From the NCBI GenBank assembly GCA_048013815.1, contig CM106585.1, positions 21,948,001 through 22,012,000 on the forward strand: a stretch of DNA of 64,000 nt. Direction: 5' to 3'. Positions 1 through 14,700 of the stretch are shown here, one piece after another. The notes beneath the pieces were generated by a model, which had not been told where the DNA came from, made no database searches, and saw only the letters and a list, made by a program, of their open reading frames with translations. The stretch is from Setoptus koraiensis (lineage: Eukaryota; Arthropoda). Made by a program: the position numbers and the translations under genes. Within the stretch, counting starts at the first letter, position 1. Every line of letters begins with the position of its first letter.

Positions 1-342
1 GTCACAGTTGGTTAGTACCAACAAGCTTGCCACACACAGCTGATTTAGGTGTGTTTGAGCTGTTAGTTAGTGAGTTGTAAGCGACTGATTCGAATCGCTC
101 TGACTCATTGTCAGCTAGGCACACAAACGACACAAACGAATTACGCTAAGACGCTTGTGTTAATGGAGGCTAATGGTGGCTAATGGTGGCAACCAATCAC
201 AAGCAACTACATAATACTACATGTAAAGCTAACTAGTGCTAGATCGTGTCGCTCTCGCACTCGGCTCAAAATTATAAATAGCGCGATGAAATTGCAGCAA
301 CTGCTCGATTTGCAGCGGCATTGTGTTGGTATGCCCAGCACA

Positions 343-447
343 ATTCATTCATCTTTTCACAGTTGATTCATTCATCTTTTCGCAGTTGATTCATTCATCT
401 CTTCGCAGTTGATTCATTCATCTTTTCATAGTTGATAGTTGATAGTT
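343..447. repeat. 23-bp tandem repeat, about 4 copies
   Basis: The unit is close to TTGATTCATTCATCTTTTCG plus CAG, with copies differing at one or two bases. It decays into three short GTTGATA repeats at the right end. Confidence 0.85.
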
Positions 448-646
448 GTAACAATGACCGCCACTCAACAATGGCTCAGCAAAACTTTTGTGTGTCGACT
501 TGATAAGACGGGCTAGCCAAACCGCTATCTATTTATATATTTATACATTTACAGTAGTTACATATTTGTAAATTGTGCTCTTGTGTGTGTTCGCATGCGC
601 ACTCGACAACAGGTGACAGGCTCGACAGCGGCAAACAAACACCAAT

Positions 647-740
647 CGCGCGCGTTTGTTGACAATTGTGCGCGTTTGTTGACAGTTGCGCGTGCGTTGA
701 CAGTTGCGCGTGTGTTGACAATTGCGCGCGTTTGTTGTCA
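647..740. repeat. 20-bp tandem repeat, about 5 copies
   Basis: The unit is close to GCGCGTTTGTTGACAATTGT. Each copy carries a TGACA word and an alternating GCGC stretch. Copies vary at the CAATT/CAGTT step. Confidence 0.85.
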
Positions 741-1255
741 GCTGATGCGAGCCATCATTTGACAGCTCACAGTGGCTGACAGTGTTGCAGAGTCGACAAT
801 CTCAACGGTTGTCGGCAGCATATCTTGCGATGGCTAGACAGTGTCGGCTAGACAGTGTCGAGTGGTACACAGTGCCCTTACAACACTGTGTTAGACACTG
901 TGTAGTGATGTCACAGTGACATTGTCAAATAATAATCGACTCGAATGAGAATGCAAAACATCAACAAACAATCAAGTGACAGTTCACTTGTCACCTGACT
1001 CTTGTCACTTGTCACTTGACTGGAAAGCCGTACTACTTACATGCCCACATTTGCTGTTTGCTGTTTGTTGTCAGTGACAGCACAATGCAGCAGTATGCCG
1101 ATATGTCACTGTTGGTCAGCTGTTGACAACAGCGTTGTTGCGACGCGTTACCTTTTGTGCCAACTTGTGCCAAGCTGCTGCGACAGGTGGCGCAAGTAAC
1201 CTGACGCTGATATCAGGTGAGCCATATTAACAGGTGAGTGTGAGTGGCAAGTGCC

Positions 1256-1290
1256 TATAAATAGCTTTGGCCACATGCAAACATCAGTAG
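1256..1290 (+). promoter_or_regulatory. Candidate core promoter: TATA box plus initiator
   Basis: TATAAATA lies at 1256-1263 and the arthropod-type initiator TCAGT at 1284-1288, putting the presumed +1 A (1286) 30 bases from the first T of the TATA box, the canonical spacing. The start codon of the large + strand gene is 4.5 kb downstream, so use by that gene would need a long leader or a 5' intron. No transcript evidence is available. Confidence 0.45.
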
Positions 1291-4200
1291 CTGGTCAGCA
1301 GCAGCTAGGTTAGTGGCGTGCGTTTGTCCGTTATATCACCGTTAATCCGTTAGTGCAAGTCAGTTTTACTCGTTCGGCTGGCCCACGGCCAAACAGCAAC
1401 AACAACAACTAAACAGTGATTACCTAAACAGCTGACCAGGCTAAACGGCTGAACAGGTGACTGGTGGTGGCCGGCAAGTAACGGCTAATGTCCGATTGAC
1501 ATGAACACACACACACACTGACTAATTCAATTTGATGCCGAAATGTAAATCAACGTTAAACGTTGTATGCTGTTACGCATGATGGTTTCGTTATCAGTGT
1601 TGGCTGCTCGCTACAAGTAGCCGCTAACAAACTAATAGCAAGCCAAGTAACGGTCAACCAACAAACTGCCAGTGACAGGCTAACAAACTGTCAGAGCAAC
1701 AAGCTCGAGACAAGATGCCGTGCGCAGATTGAGTCGTCACAACGTTATCTCTGATTTGTCCATTACGCTAATTGAATTGATTGTTGTCGTTGTTTGTCTT
1801 GTGAGCGCTTGTCTATTCGCTACAAGTTTGTGTGTATGTGACATATGTTTTGGGATTTCAACAAATTGGGATTTCGGCAAATGCAATCAATGTCAGAGAG
1901 TTTGAGATTGTCGGGACATTTGCAGCGGCCAACCGGCACTTGATTTGCCGCTGCAAATGTGCACGAATCGGCCCATTGTCGGCACATTAGATAGATATTG
2001 GCATATTAGTATATTAGATTGTCGAACAGGCCAAGTTCAGCGGGCGACTTATGTTACATGCGTTATGTAGCATGTGCAAGTCTTATGTAACATGTAATAA
2101 TGATAATATGATGGAGGCATTGGCTTTAAATTGATCCATTATGGAGTTTGATTGGCCAAAAGTTGCTATTTAGAGTCACTTTCGTGCTCATTGGTTGGCG
2201 CTTGGTTGGCGCTTGGTTGGCGCTTGGTTGCCAACCAAACTGACAAGCCAGCCGACAAACTGACAAGCTGACAAACTGACAGTTGACTGACTGATGGCAC
2301 AAATGGCGTAAGTCTGACAATTGGCCAATCAAACTGACTGATCGCAAATGACAGTTGCCGGGCCGGCCACCAGAGTCGACCGACAGCAATGTGTTGCTCG
2401 ATATGTTGGCTGATAGGCCGCTTGTCAGTACGTCGCTGGCCAGGCCGAAATAAAGCTGCCCACTACAATACTACTAATACTTGAGTTGGCCGCACACACC
2501 ATGTGTACGATGGCCGACATATTTGAGGTTGCCGGAGTGATCGGAATGATCACTTGAACGCAATCGCTCGAAAATGTGACTGCAACCTGTTGTTGTTGTT
2601 GCCGCTGTCGTTGTTGCTGCTGTTGCTATCGTTGTTGTTGTCGTTGTTGCCGTTGCTGCTGCTGCTGCAATTGATTCGCGCGATTTGTTTGCCTGCAGTT
2701 CCGGAAGCGGATTGAGTGAGCACGCAAAGTGTTGCCGTTCGACACTGTCGCCTGTTGTCGTTGTTGTTGTTTGTTGTTGCGCTGTGGCGGTTGTTTGCTG
2801 TAGCCTGGGCTGGATTAATCATAATCACTCCACTGGGCTACTGCTATTAATACATGTGTACATAATGTCAGTAGTTAATGTTATGCGTGTCAGTTGCACT
2901 TGAGGCGATCGTCGTCATCGGCTGACGAGTGCGCAGGCAACAACAGCAACAACAACAGCAACAGCAACAACAACGACGACGAGAGAAGCCGAGTTAATTG
3001 AAGATACGGCATACAAACGCTGATGAGTGTTGCGCAAACACACAACACAGATACACAGTTTCTATTATGGCTGCAGTGGGTAAGATTGTCGGAAAACGAC
3101 GAGCCACAGCTAACGAGTGATAGTTGCGAGTCATAGGATATTCTTGGAATTGTCGGGCGATTCGCGAACGAATCGCATGCTTCTTTGGCTGCGATTCGCG
3201 CCGATATCGGCTGCTTTTCAACTGCCATCACCTACTCGCCTTAGCCGCCATTGTCTCTGTTGGCTGTGCGCCGATCTGGCTACCTCATGGCTCATGCTCA
3301 ATGCTCAATCTCGACTCGAGAATCTCGACTCGAGATTCTCGACGCTTACGACTGCAGCTTTAGGGCGTCAAGGTATTGGTGTCTCAAACCAGTTTGCAAC
3401 ATGCTCATCGGTTTACACACGCTCGTCGGTGTGTGCCCATGTCCTAGCCAGTCGTCAGTGCGTTTGCTGGCATCATTTGATCAAACTTTTGAGCCTTTCA
3501 TGCTCTCACACCCGCTGGTCAGAGGATGCGCTCAAACACACAAATATACGAATATGCGACCATCCTCCAATGCAATGTGCCTCGGCGTCTCGATTGATCG
3601 TTGTATTTTGTGAGCAATGTTCACGACTTGCTTGCCCGCCATCGCCAGATGAATGGGCGACACGGGCGAACTGGGCGAACTGGGCGAAATTGGGACCGAA
3701 TTGACACCGGATCCAAACAAATGTGTCCGCAAGTGAATACTCGTTTTCGTCCACTCTCTCCGCTGGCCACTGGCTGGCGACTGGCCGGCGACATTTGTTT
3801 GCACTTGTCGCCAAGCCAGATTCAGCCCGCGATTGAGGCGGCGAAAAGACACAAATCACAGCGACATTACGTAACGTGACTCATTGGCTGGCCAGTGGGT
3901 GACTCTGTGGTCGTGTTAATGGTCACACAAGCTTGTGGTGGCTTGTGGCGAGCAAGGTCAGTGGAGAAAAAGTCAAAGTGCTCGTCGCGGTTGTCATGAC
4001 AGCTTGTGAGCTCACAATTTGTGAGTATTGTGGCCAATACTCACAAATAGTAATCGCCCATAACTTATTAGGCCACTGCAGCCACTTGTATTCACGTGTG
4101 GATCAGGCCTGAGCGTGGATTGAGCGTGAATATCCATGCACAATGTTGATGTTAACAGTATGTATTTGAGCAGTATCCACTTTAAGTCTAAGCTGCTATA

Positions 4201-5063
4201 ACAACTTGCGAGCCACTACGAGCCAATGCGAGCTAGCCCCGCCACTAGGCCACTCCTGCCGGACAGTGGCTCCGCCTACACCTTGTTTGGCGTCGTCAAT
4301 CGAGCTCAGTTTGGATTGGATTGCGTCGGCCGTGGCCCGCCGCCCGTCGACTGAGCTCACAGCGACTGTTGGCGTAAAAAGCTCAATAGGCTCAGTTTGG
4401 CGGCGAGAGAGAGAGCGAGGGATGCAGATAATGAAATGATTGCTGAGTTTGGGCGACTTTGCATGGGTTCAATCAGCGTCTGCTGATAACAGTCCACGCT
4501 CAACAGCAACTACGACAAGTGCAACTGCAAGCGCAACTGCAAGCGCAACTACAAACGCAACAAGTGCCATTACAACGAGCGCAACAGCAGCGCTACTCAC
4601 TTTACATCGCGAAATCGGTTGCTTTTTTATCAGCAAGCGCTGCGATTGCTATTGCAGCAACAGCAACAACAACAGCAACAACAACGACAGCGGCAGCAGC
4701 AACAAGTGCAGCCAGCAACAACAACAACAACAACAATCGACGAGCAAACAGCAAACAGCGAGGCGAACGGCAGAGAATAAATGATCGTCTCGAGACATGA
4801 GCCCATAGTAAACTCACACACTCACCACTGAAAAGAATGAGAAATTTTTGGCAAGACTCTCGCTGGCTGTCCCATTGCTCGCTGCTATCGTTATCGGTTT
4901 GCGCCGACATCCAACACAAATTACAAATATCATCAGCTATTTGTAATAATGCCACTGCAGTAATTTGCTAAACGTACCTCACATTACCTATTGCTCACAT
5001 TGCCAGTGCCTAGCCAGTAAATCTGGGCTCTGTTGCCGCCACCAGCGACACATTTACGAGTTT

Positions 5064-5109
5064 GTGAATCAGTGAATCAGTGAATCAGTGAATCAGTGAA
5101 TCAGTGAAT
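5064..5109. repeat. 8-bp tandem repeat (GTGAATCA)n
   Basis: Nearly perfect copies of GTGAATCA, about six in a row. Confidence 0.9.
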
Positions 5110-5766
5110 AGCAATTGCAAGCTCGCCGCATAGTTGCCTTAGTTGGCGTCAGCAGCATGGCAGCCACGACTGTGATTCAACGACGGAGCTGCTAGAATCA
5201 TTTAATTAATACACACACACACACACACACACTGAGATTAGTTGCAAGAGAAGCCAAATTAAGTTTAAGTGGCAGTTAAATAAGCTCGCCTATTATAGTT
5301 ATAATTGTAGCCAGTTGCACAACAAATTGTCTCACAATTGCCAGCGTCAAGGCGACACGCAAAATGCAAAATGTGAACTGCGAAACGCAACGTGAATAGC
5401 AGCGTGAATATCAAGACGCGACGTGAACAGCAACGTGAATATCAAGACGCGACGTGAATAGCAACGTGAATATCAAGACGCAACGTGAATAGCAACGTGA
5501 ATAGCAACATGCAACGTGAATAGCAAGTCGTCGAAGCCATAGTCGCCGAGTGTCACATGGCCGCCAGAGGCCAACCAAGAGCCACAAGCCAACAAAGAGC
5601 CAGCAGCCAAGAACGAGAAAAGAGCCAGCAGCCAAGAACGAGAAAAAGAAGCAGCAAAAGTGCAAGCAACAGCGCAAACAACAGCAACAAATCACTATTT
5701 ATTACGTAAAAATCAAACAAGCAATCGAGCGAGATACAACCCTCTAATTGACAACAATTGACAACA

Positions 5767-8700
5767 ATGGTGGCCAACAAAACGGCCGGCTCCGTTGCGC
5801 TGGGGCCACTCTACAACGAGCGCAAATGCTCACAGAGCACAGAGACCAATTTAGATGCCACAGATTCACCTGTTGGCGCCGGCGGCGACTCTAAATACCG
5901 CAACAGCAATTTGCATAATTACATAATGGCCAAAGCGACAGTGCCGGCCGCCGACTCGACAAGGAGGCACGCGCACATGGCGCACATGAGCAAGCAGCAG
6001 CAGCAAGACGATGGCAAATTAAATTGTTTCAAATGGAGCGAAAAGTCGCACAAATTTGAACGATTGGCCAGACTAGAGGGCGCAAATGTGATGCGCGATT
6101 ACACAGACAGACGGAGCCTTAGTCAGGATAGCTCAGTGAGAGAATCGTTGCCGTTGAGGCCGGTGGCGAGCCAAGACAATCTGCTGTCGATGAGGAGCAG
6201 CGATGCGGTGCAAAGCTGGGCCTCAACGCAACGCAAACACGACACCCAATCACAGCAAAATGGTCACCTAAACAAGAGACGCCTGCCATGCCTCGGTCAG
6301 CTAGTCAGAGGCTGCCTGGTGGCGCAGCCTCCCACGCAACCCACGAGCGCCCAACAGGCGGCGCATTTGGCGCACCAGCACCAGCCGACGACGACAACAA
6401 GTGATACTAGCAAACTAAAGCAACAACAGGTGATAATAGGCCTCAACAAGCCCATATTTTGCACTAAATTCAACCAAACTGCTACTACTATTTCAACTAT
6501 TACTACTACTACTACTATTTCACAAACTACCGCCAGCGCCACCTCTACTACAGGGGGCGCCACTGCGACCGCAGCGCTTGCAACGGCCAGTGGAAAGACC
6601 TCACAATTTGTGATTGGTCGCTGCATAAAGTTCCCCCAGCAGCCAGACTATTTGCACTGCAGTAGTCGCGCCAACTCGCACGCCCTCTACGATTCGAGCC
6701 AACCGACACACCAGCAGCAGCAGCACCACCACCAACAACAGCACCAACGACACCAACCACAGCATCAACAACAACAACAACAACAGCCACAGCAACTGCA
6801 CAGGCCCGTGCTCACCATTCAGGGCGACAGAATTCTTATGCAACATTTCGACAAACAAGTTCCGGTGACGTGGAACAGTCTGGCCACGACACAACAGCCA
6901 AAACGTGATCCGGCCACCGCCGCCGCCCCCACTAAGCCCACCCTCTTCGGGCCCCATCTGGCCATTCCCGACACTTACCCTGGCTGGTTCGAGATCCTCA
7001 GCGAGCAGGGCCAGTCGACTAAATGCATCGACTCGCTTCAGGAGCTCATCAAGCTCAGTCCGCACATGTGTCTGGTGCGCGAATCGTTTCAGGCCCATCT
7101 GGGCATCGAGCTCATGGTGCCCGTAAACAACCAAAATAGCGGCCCGTCGTCAGCGGGGGCGGACAATTCGCAACAGCAGCAGCAGCAGCCGCAATCGACG
7201 GACACCATGCGGAGCGTTCCCATTTCGGACACTTCCACGGGCACGTCGCGATCGCTGACAACGCAGTATAATCAGGCCGACAATCAGGGCACCAAATTGA
7301 AAAGGATGCTCAAAATAAGCGATCAGCTGGTGATGCTGCAACCGGGCGACATAATCACCATGTGCCGGCCCGCGCCCCGTCTCCTCGAGCGGGCCCGTCA
7401 GCTGCACGATCAGCTGAAACAAGCAACGACATTATCTTGCCAAAATAGTCTAACAAAGCTTTTGCATTGCTTGTACGAGGAGCACGCTTGCGTGAATAGA
7501 CGTGCCATGAATGCAAATCAGCAGCAAGCGGCAACAAATTCAAATGTTGCGCCAACAAGCGACAGCAAGCCCGTTGATGGGGCCCACAAATGTCGCGCCC
7601 AAATTGTCGACCAGAACAGATATTTGAAATGTTGGTCGCTGACCACTGGTCAGTACTTGCTCATCAGCCTAATGACGACGCCGCCCAACGGAACGAAACA
7701 GCAACAACAACAACAGCAACAACAACAACAGCAGCAGCAGTTCAGAGTTTTGCTGGCGCCCCAAACAATACGTTTGAGTGTCATCGCCAAGCCGGATCAC
7801 ATAAGCGGCGTGCACACAATGAAAAATTTGCTAACTAAGCGACTTCCGCTAACTGTGCGACTGGTGCACTCTAGCAAGTGGCCGGCGCTGAGCGAATTCT
7901 CGCCCACGCCGCCACCACCAGCATCAAACAACAACAACAACAATAATAGTTCACCTGTGAATAGTTGCAAGCAACCGTTTGAGATAAGACTGATGAGCAT
8001 AGTGGACGACAGCGACACAGTGGCCATATTGCCCATAACTGCGCGTCATCTAATGTCGCCGGCGACATCGTCGGCTAGCTTGCCGCCCATAGTTGTGTGC
8101 AACCTGAAATCTCTGTCGCCGTTGCGTCTTGTCATTGGCGAAAATCACTGTTGTCAACAACAACAATCGCCAACAACGACGACAACAACAACAACAACAA
8201 CAACGACAGCGCTCGACAGGTTGCAGGTGAATAGCAGCAGCAGCAGCGACAAAGGAAGTGGCAAGAAACTGTCGTCGCTGTCGCCGTCGTCGTCGTCGTC
8301 GCTGGGCTCATCGCTAAAGTCGGGCGCCAATTCCACCAATTCGAGCCACCATCACCAACAACAACAACAGCAACAACAACAGCAACAGCAACAACAGCAA
8401 CGCTTGCAACAATCTCGCTCGTCGTCCGTGTCGTCGTCGTCGCGATTGTCCTCTAGTCAGTCTAGATGTAGACCGCTCAACACACCCGACAGCTCGGCCG
8501 GCTCGGCGGCCTGTTCCTCGTCGTCGGCGGCCTCGTCTCAGTTGTCGTCGTCGCTGTCGCCCCGGTCGTCGCCATCCTCAGCGACAAACAAGCAGCAAGG
8601 CCCCAACAGTGACACTAAAACGACACACATTCGCGCATCCAAAGCGGATAAAACCGCAGCAGAGCAGCAAATGGCGCCATCAGCGGCAGCGCCCAATAGT

Positions 8701-11700
8701 GATAAAAAGAAGGGTCGCCCGTTGGGTCGCGAACAATCCATAACGGCCCTGTCGTCGGCCTCTTCCGGTACGGGCACCTCCAGCGAGCGCAGCGCCAAAG
8801 CGGCCACATTGAAACAACAATTGTCGTCGCCGCATCTCAACGCCGGCCAACAAACGACTGAGACAACGGCGCCAGATACGCTCGACGAGGCACTGGAATT
8901 GCTGCAAACACTTGTCGACGACCAACAAGACAGAATACAATTGTTTGCCTACGGTTTTTCGGCGGCCCAGTCCACTTCTAGCATTGGTAGCAAACAGCAA
9001 ACAGCACGTTCACAATTGACGGACAGCAAGCTGGCGAAAAAACAGCAAACCGGAAGTTGCAGTGGACAATACCAGCAGCAACAGCAGCAGCAGGCGGCAA
9101 TTGTGCTGGCCAGCCAATCAAATCAAGTGCCATTACAGACAGACAGTAAAATAGTTATTAATGACAACAATGCCAGAGATAATACATTATTGCAGGCAAT
9201 GATAGATTATTGTAGTTCACCTGTAATTATAAACACCAATGTTGATAACGATGCCATATTATCGACTGATGACGACGATGACGATGACGCCGACGACAGT
9301 GACAGTGTGGTGACAGACAACAATGTCAAACGGTTTAGTTCAAACGGTCAGCTGATACTAATGCAGTCGACGGTGCAACAAGCTAGCAACAACAACAACA
9401 ACAACAACCACAACAACAACGTGACAACAAGTGATAAAAGTAACAGTGGCAGCAAGTTTAATAATTTTTTCAAAAAAAATTACTTCTCTTCCTCGTCCAC
9501 AAGCAACCTGTTACATCATAATTGCAACAGCAACAACAACAACAATAACTCAACAACAACAGCAACAGCGCAATCGAATCAAACAAGTGGTGCCAACAGC
9601 TCGGGCAACAGTGTTAAACAGAGCCTGAGCAAGTTGCATAACCTTGTGTCGTCTAAATTGTCGCATAACAACAACAATCAACAACAGTTTATGGTGACAA
9701 GTCGACAGCAGCAACAGCAACAGCATTGTAGCAAGACAACAGCGACAAATCAAGCTTTGGCCAACGGAAATAATAATAATCGTGCACATAATAGAGTATC
9801 AATGACCGACTGTCAACAGCAACAGGTTGTATTGGCCAATAACAGGCCGTATGTGCGCGCCTATTATGATGAAATAGATCAAATATATGATTATGTTCGC
9901 GGTTTTGCGCCATTGCCAAGCCAATTGCGCAAAATCAAATCAATTGATTTCGAATTGCTAGAACAACGCGCCAACCAACAGAAACAAAAACAGCAACAGC
10001 AGCAACAGCAGCAACAACAACACATGGACAATGCATCATCAGCTGCTTGTGACAGGGGTCATCTGGCAACAGCAACAAATGTCAACGGCAGTAAACATCG
10101 GCAACAGTCAGTGCAAAACATGACAGCTAGTCAACACAGTAATAATAGTAATAATAACGGTCCACTCATGGTCAGAATGAACCAAAAGAATCAAGTGCAG
10201 CCAACATTGCACAAGGCCTATTTCTTGGAGCAAGCGATTGTTGCGCCACTAAATTGTCTTACATCAGTATCAACGAGCAGCGCCAATTTGAAGCAGCAGC
10301 ATCAGCAACCGGAAATGAGCAAACCGCCAACAGCAGCAATGAAGCAGCAGTCTCTGTCTCGTGATTCTAATCACTCACACAGACCGAGACAACAAGTGCC
10401 CACCCACGTCGACGATGCAGTTCGTGTGCCGCCATCAACGACAACAACAGCAACAGCAACAACAACAACAACGTCAAGACCGTTGTCCACTGCGAGCCTG
10501 TCAAAGTCAGCTGTACAGGTGGACAAATCAACAAAACAACAGCGTAGCTTGTCAACAGCTGTTAATGGCAAATCAAATGAGACAGTCACAGCTGGTCACA
10601 GAAATGGGGCAATGCATCGATTGGCTGCCTCGTTGGAACGTCAACCGGAAGCTTATGAAACTGCTTCGAAAAAGCAGCAACTGAGTCAAATTAATGTGTC
10701 CACTGCTAACTCTAGGCCCATCAAGAGTATGACGTCAAATAATCAAAGCAACAACAACAACAACAACAATAGTGAAAAACTGCACCTAAAAACAGCTGAC
10801 AAAATGAATTTGAATGGTGTGCGTTCAAACGGCGACGCAATTGAGGATTTTGTCTGCGACAATGTGTCTGTGATGAGCACCGGAAGTAGTGGCGACACCA
10901 CCAATGAGACTAGCAGCGCCTCTAGCAGTGACGACGACGATGCAAATTCGTTGAGTGACGAATTAGATGAAGAGGATGAAGACGAAGAAGAGGAAGACGA
11001 AGAAGTGGAAAAAAGTGATTCGTCCATAGACCCGTTGGATGCCACCAATAATCGACTGCTTGTTGGCAGCAAAAAACATCCGGCTTTAATATCTGGCAGC
11101 AAAACAGCTGACAACAAACAGCCGATGGCGAGCGGGGGAGCAAAGGTGCGAAGAACGAGGGAACAGTGTGCTGAGTTGGATCATTTGTCGGCCACTACAA
11201 CATCATCGATGCGTCATTTCGACGACGAGGCAACCTCAGTGGACAGTAGTAGCACATCGTCGATAGACAGATCGTATGCCAGTGATGGCGCAATGTGTGT
11301 CAAGTCGTCGAAACAATCAATTAACAACAAGAAACAGATGACAGTTGACAGCGAGCAACAACAGCATGTTGTGCATCATCAACTTATTGAGACGAGTTGC
11401 AGCAGCTCAAGTAGCGATATATTGTTGTCAAACAACGATTACGACTTCAAGGTGCAGCAAGCAAGCGCAACAACGCCAAGCAAACAGCAACAACAACAAC
11501 AACAACAGTCGCCGGATCAAGATCATGAGGAGCACATATACGAGCAGATACCTATAATGATGTCGCCCTCGCCAGCGCCACTATTGGCACTGGCGGCCGA
11601 TGGTGGGCAAAAGTTGTTCAATCGCGCTGTGAAACAACCGGCCGGCAACGTGATGGACGATTATGATAATGAGATGCACCTGCACCAGCACCAGCAACAA

Positions 11701-14700
11701 CAACAGCAACAACAGCAACGACAACAACAACAACAACAACAACAGAAATCATCACGATCTCATGCACAATTGAGTGGCGCAACAGCAACAACAGCACCAT
11801 CAACAACCGGGCCGGAATTGTTGTTGCGTCACCAGCAGCAACAACATGCGGCCGTCGCTAGTGGCAACAACAATAATGGACGCGACTATCCTATTGTGCA
11901 AAGGCAACCACATCAGCAACAGCAACAACAACAGCAACTACAACAACATTTCGGCCAGCATCATGCTCAGCAGCAGCAGCAGCAGCAACTTCCGCCCCGT
12001 CGACGTCTTCACGGAATTCGTGCCTTGGACGGCTGCAATGTTAATGTTAATGTTGCCGCTGCGGCTAATGGTGCCAGTCGGCCCCCTATGGCCCCTATGA
12101 GTCATCATCATCAGCAGGCCAAGCAGTATCATTTGAGCAACGGTCAAGCTGTTGTGATGCACCCATTGACCGAGCGCCAGATAAAGGCCAGCGCCAGCAT
12201 TCGTCAGCACCAATTGGGATACGTGACTGCGCCGGAAATTCGTCACAATCATCGTCAGCAGCATCATTTGATTGCGCAACGACCGGTGACGCAAAACATG
12301 GCGCAAAATATGATGCTGCACAATAGTAAGCATCAGCCCAATGTTATGAGCCGATCTAGCAGCACCAGCAAGATGCATCGATTACACAAACTGATACCTG
12401 CCGTATTGACAAGCAACACCGACGGTCAACAGCAGCCGACAGGTGAGCAGGCACATATGCAAATGTGGCCACTGCGTGTGTCATTGCAGCATAGCGCCCC
12501 CTATGAGCGCCAGTCGGTGCATCATTTGCACACACTGACCAGCCAAACAGTCGATCATCATCCTAGTCAGGCTGTGCTGTCGTCGTCGTCGTCCGCCGCT
12601 CACCTGGACAATCGTCGACACCACCACCAACAACAACAACCTGTCACAACGGGGGCGACAACTCAGTCAGCTGATCAGCCCAATTATAAGCCGCATCAGC
12701 AGATGATGCAAGCACGTGCAAGGCCGCTGTCGTTTGCTGCACCCAGTTGGCCGCTCAATTTGATTGCGCCAAACAATGATGCAACCGTCAACACGACAAG
12801 CTCAAGCAAGTCGGCCACGTCACAACAGCGCCAGCAGCAGCAGCCAATTAATACTAAGTCAACTAATATGCAATCGTCGTTCGACCCCATTATGCCCAGC
12901 CACGGCCAAAATAAGCGCCCTCTATCCCACCAACGACAACTAAACAATTTGGAACAACAACAAGTTGTCAGAGTTGAACAGGGGGCTCGATTGAGGCCCG
13001 AGCTAGTGCTGTCAAATGTGAAAAATTTGTTGCTGAGCAACAAAGAGAACAACAATTATCGCCACGTAGACGCCATACATCACATAGATGACGACGACAA
13101 TGACATGGATGATGACGACGTCGACAACGACGACGACGACGACGACGATGAGCCATCCATGATGATAGATCGCAACGACGACGATGCAGACTCCGGCGAT
13201 GGCAGCAATTTCGTGTCGTCGCGTTCTTTCATTAAGTGCTATTACGGCCAACAATCGTCCAGCCACGAGCCGGCCAACAATAAACGGTGGCAAAAATCAG
13301 CTGCGGATAATCAGAGCAACACCAATCAGCAAGACAACGGCGACATTCGACCGGAAACAAGTGCCACAAGTGCCAGTTATAAGCCGCGAATGAGCGCCAG
13401 CGGCGACAACAGCAACAAACAAGTCAAAAGTCAGCAACAGCAGCAGTCAGCAAGTGGCAAATCTCGAATATTCACATCGCCATTGGCGGCCCTATTTGTG
13501 CAGCAGAACAGAGCGGCCAGTGTGTCGAGCGGCGCAACCGGAAGTGGAGTGGCCGATTGCGGCGCGGCCGCACTGTCGCTGAAACAACCGGCGGCACAGC
13601 AGCAGCTGCAGCAAGATCAGCAAGCAACTAGTGTGTTTGAGGCGCCTGTTCTATTGTCGGGCCTGTTGCACCGAGACGGACCCCACCAGCACGACATAAA
13701 TCGGGCCAGCAGACAGGCACAGACAGCGAGACAGCAGCAGCAGCATTTGGTCACTTCCGGTAAGTCGCCGCGCATGCAGCAGCACAGCAGCGGTGTGCAC
13801 AATGACAACAAGCATCATCATCATGCTCATAAACAAGTGGCTCATTTCGAGTACCCCACCATACAGGTAGTCAGTATGGATGGCAAGTTGACGACAAATA
13901 GTGCTGACCAGCGCCAAATGAGCAAGCACGCCAACGAAACAGGTAGCAATAGATCATCGAATCGGACGCAGCACGATGATGTTGGCGACTTGCTGATGAC
14001 GGACAACAACAACACTAACAGGTCGACCAATTCAACTAATACCTCCACCTCGACCTCGTCCTATGGCGCAGCCATCAGAAACGGCAGCACAAGCGGCGCC
14101 GATGTTGCCACTGGCAGATATCGTCGATCGCCCATGTCATCGAGCAGTAATTGCGCAATAACAAACAGCAGCAGCAGTAATCCGGATAAGAGACAACAGC
14201 GCGGTCATGTGATGATGCGCCGACCTTTGCCCAAATTGCCCACTGACGACACAGTTGTGACAGCGAGCAGCGCAGATTTACTTACGTCATATACGACAGG
14301 TAAATCTGGTGCTGGCAAACTTGCTGGTGGCGCCACCAGCAAGCCAGTGGCAGCGAGTGACAAATTGCTCAAACACCCCAAGCGGCCTGCACAGGCGATC
14401 GGCATTGGGGCCAACGACGAAAGTAGCAGCTTCATCGACGGCCACTCGGCTTGCGGTTCCATGTTGAGCGGCGGCAACCACAACAACAACAACAACAGCA
14501 ACAACAGCAACAACAGCAACAACAACAACAACAGCAACAACAGATTGAGCAACAATCTTTTGAGCGGGCACAGATTCAAATCGCTGAGCGACTTGTATCA
14601 CAAGCAGCAGCGCAAACAACAACAGCAACAGCAAGAGGCGCAATTCCGGCACAGACACCGGGGCTTCAGTAAATCACAGTCGTCAATTTCGTCGTCGTCG

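Larger units (their letters stand above)
1..5766. other. Non-coding upstream region, repeat-rich
   Basis: No convincing coding exon was found here on either strand; the open frames are short, overlap each other and carry repeat-derived amino acids. It holds several short tandem arrays, an (AC)n run near 5212-5232, CAA/CAG-type runs near 2590-2670, 2940-2975 and 4655-4745, and imperfect repeats of a CGTGAATAGCAA-like unit at about 5388-5526. A TATAAATA also sits at 273-280 but without a good initiator downstream. The region probably contains 5' untranslated exons, introns or enhancers of the large gene that starts at 5767; that link is inferred from orientation only. Confidence 0.6.

Noticed and set aside
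3117-3704. 195-codon + strand frame upstream of the CABIT gene
   Set aside because: Several overlapping frames of similar length exist on both strands here, there is no motif, and it includes a repeat of TCGACTCGAGA.
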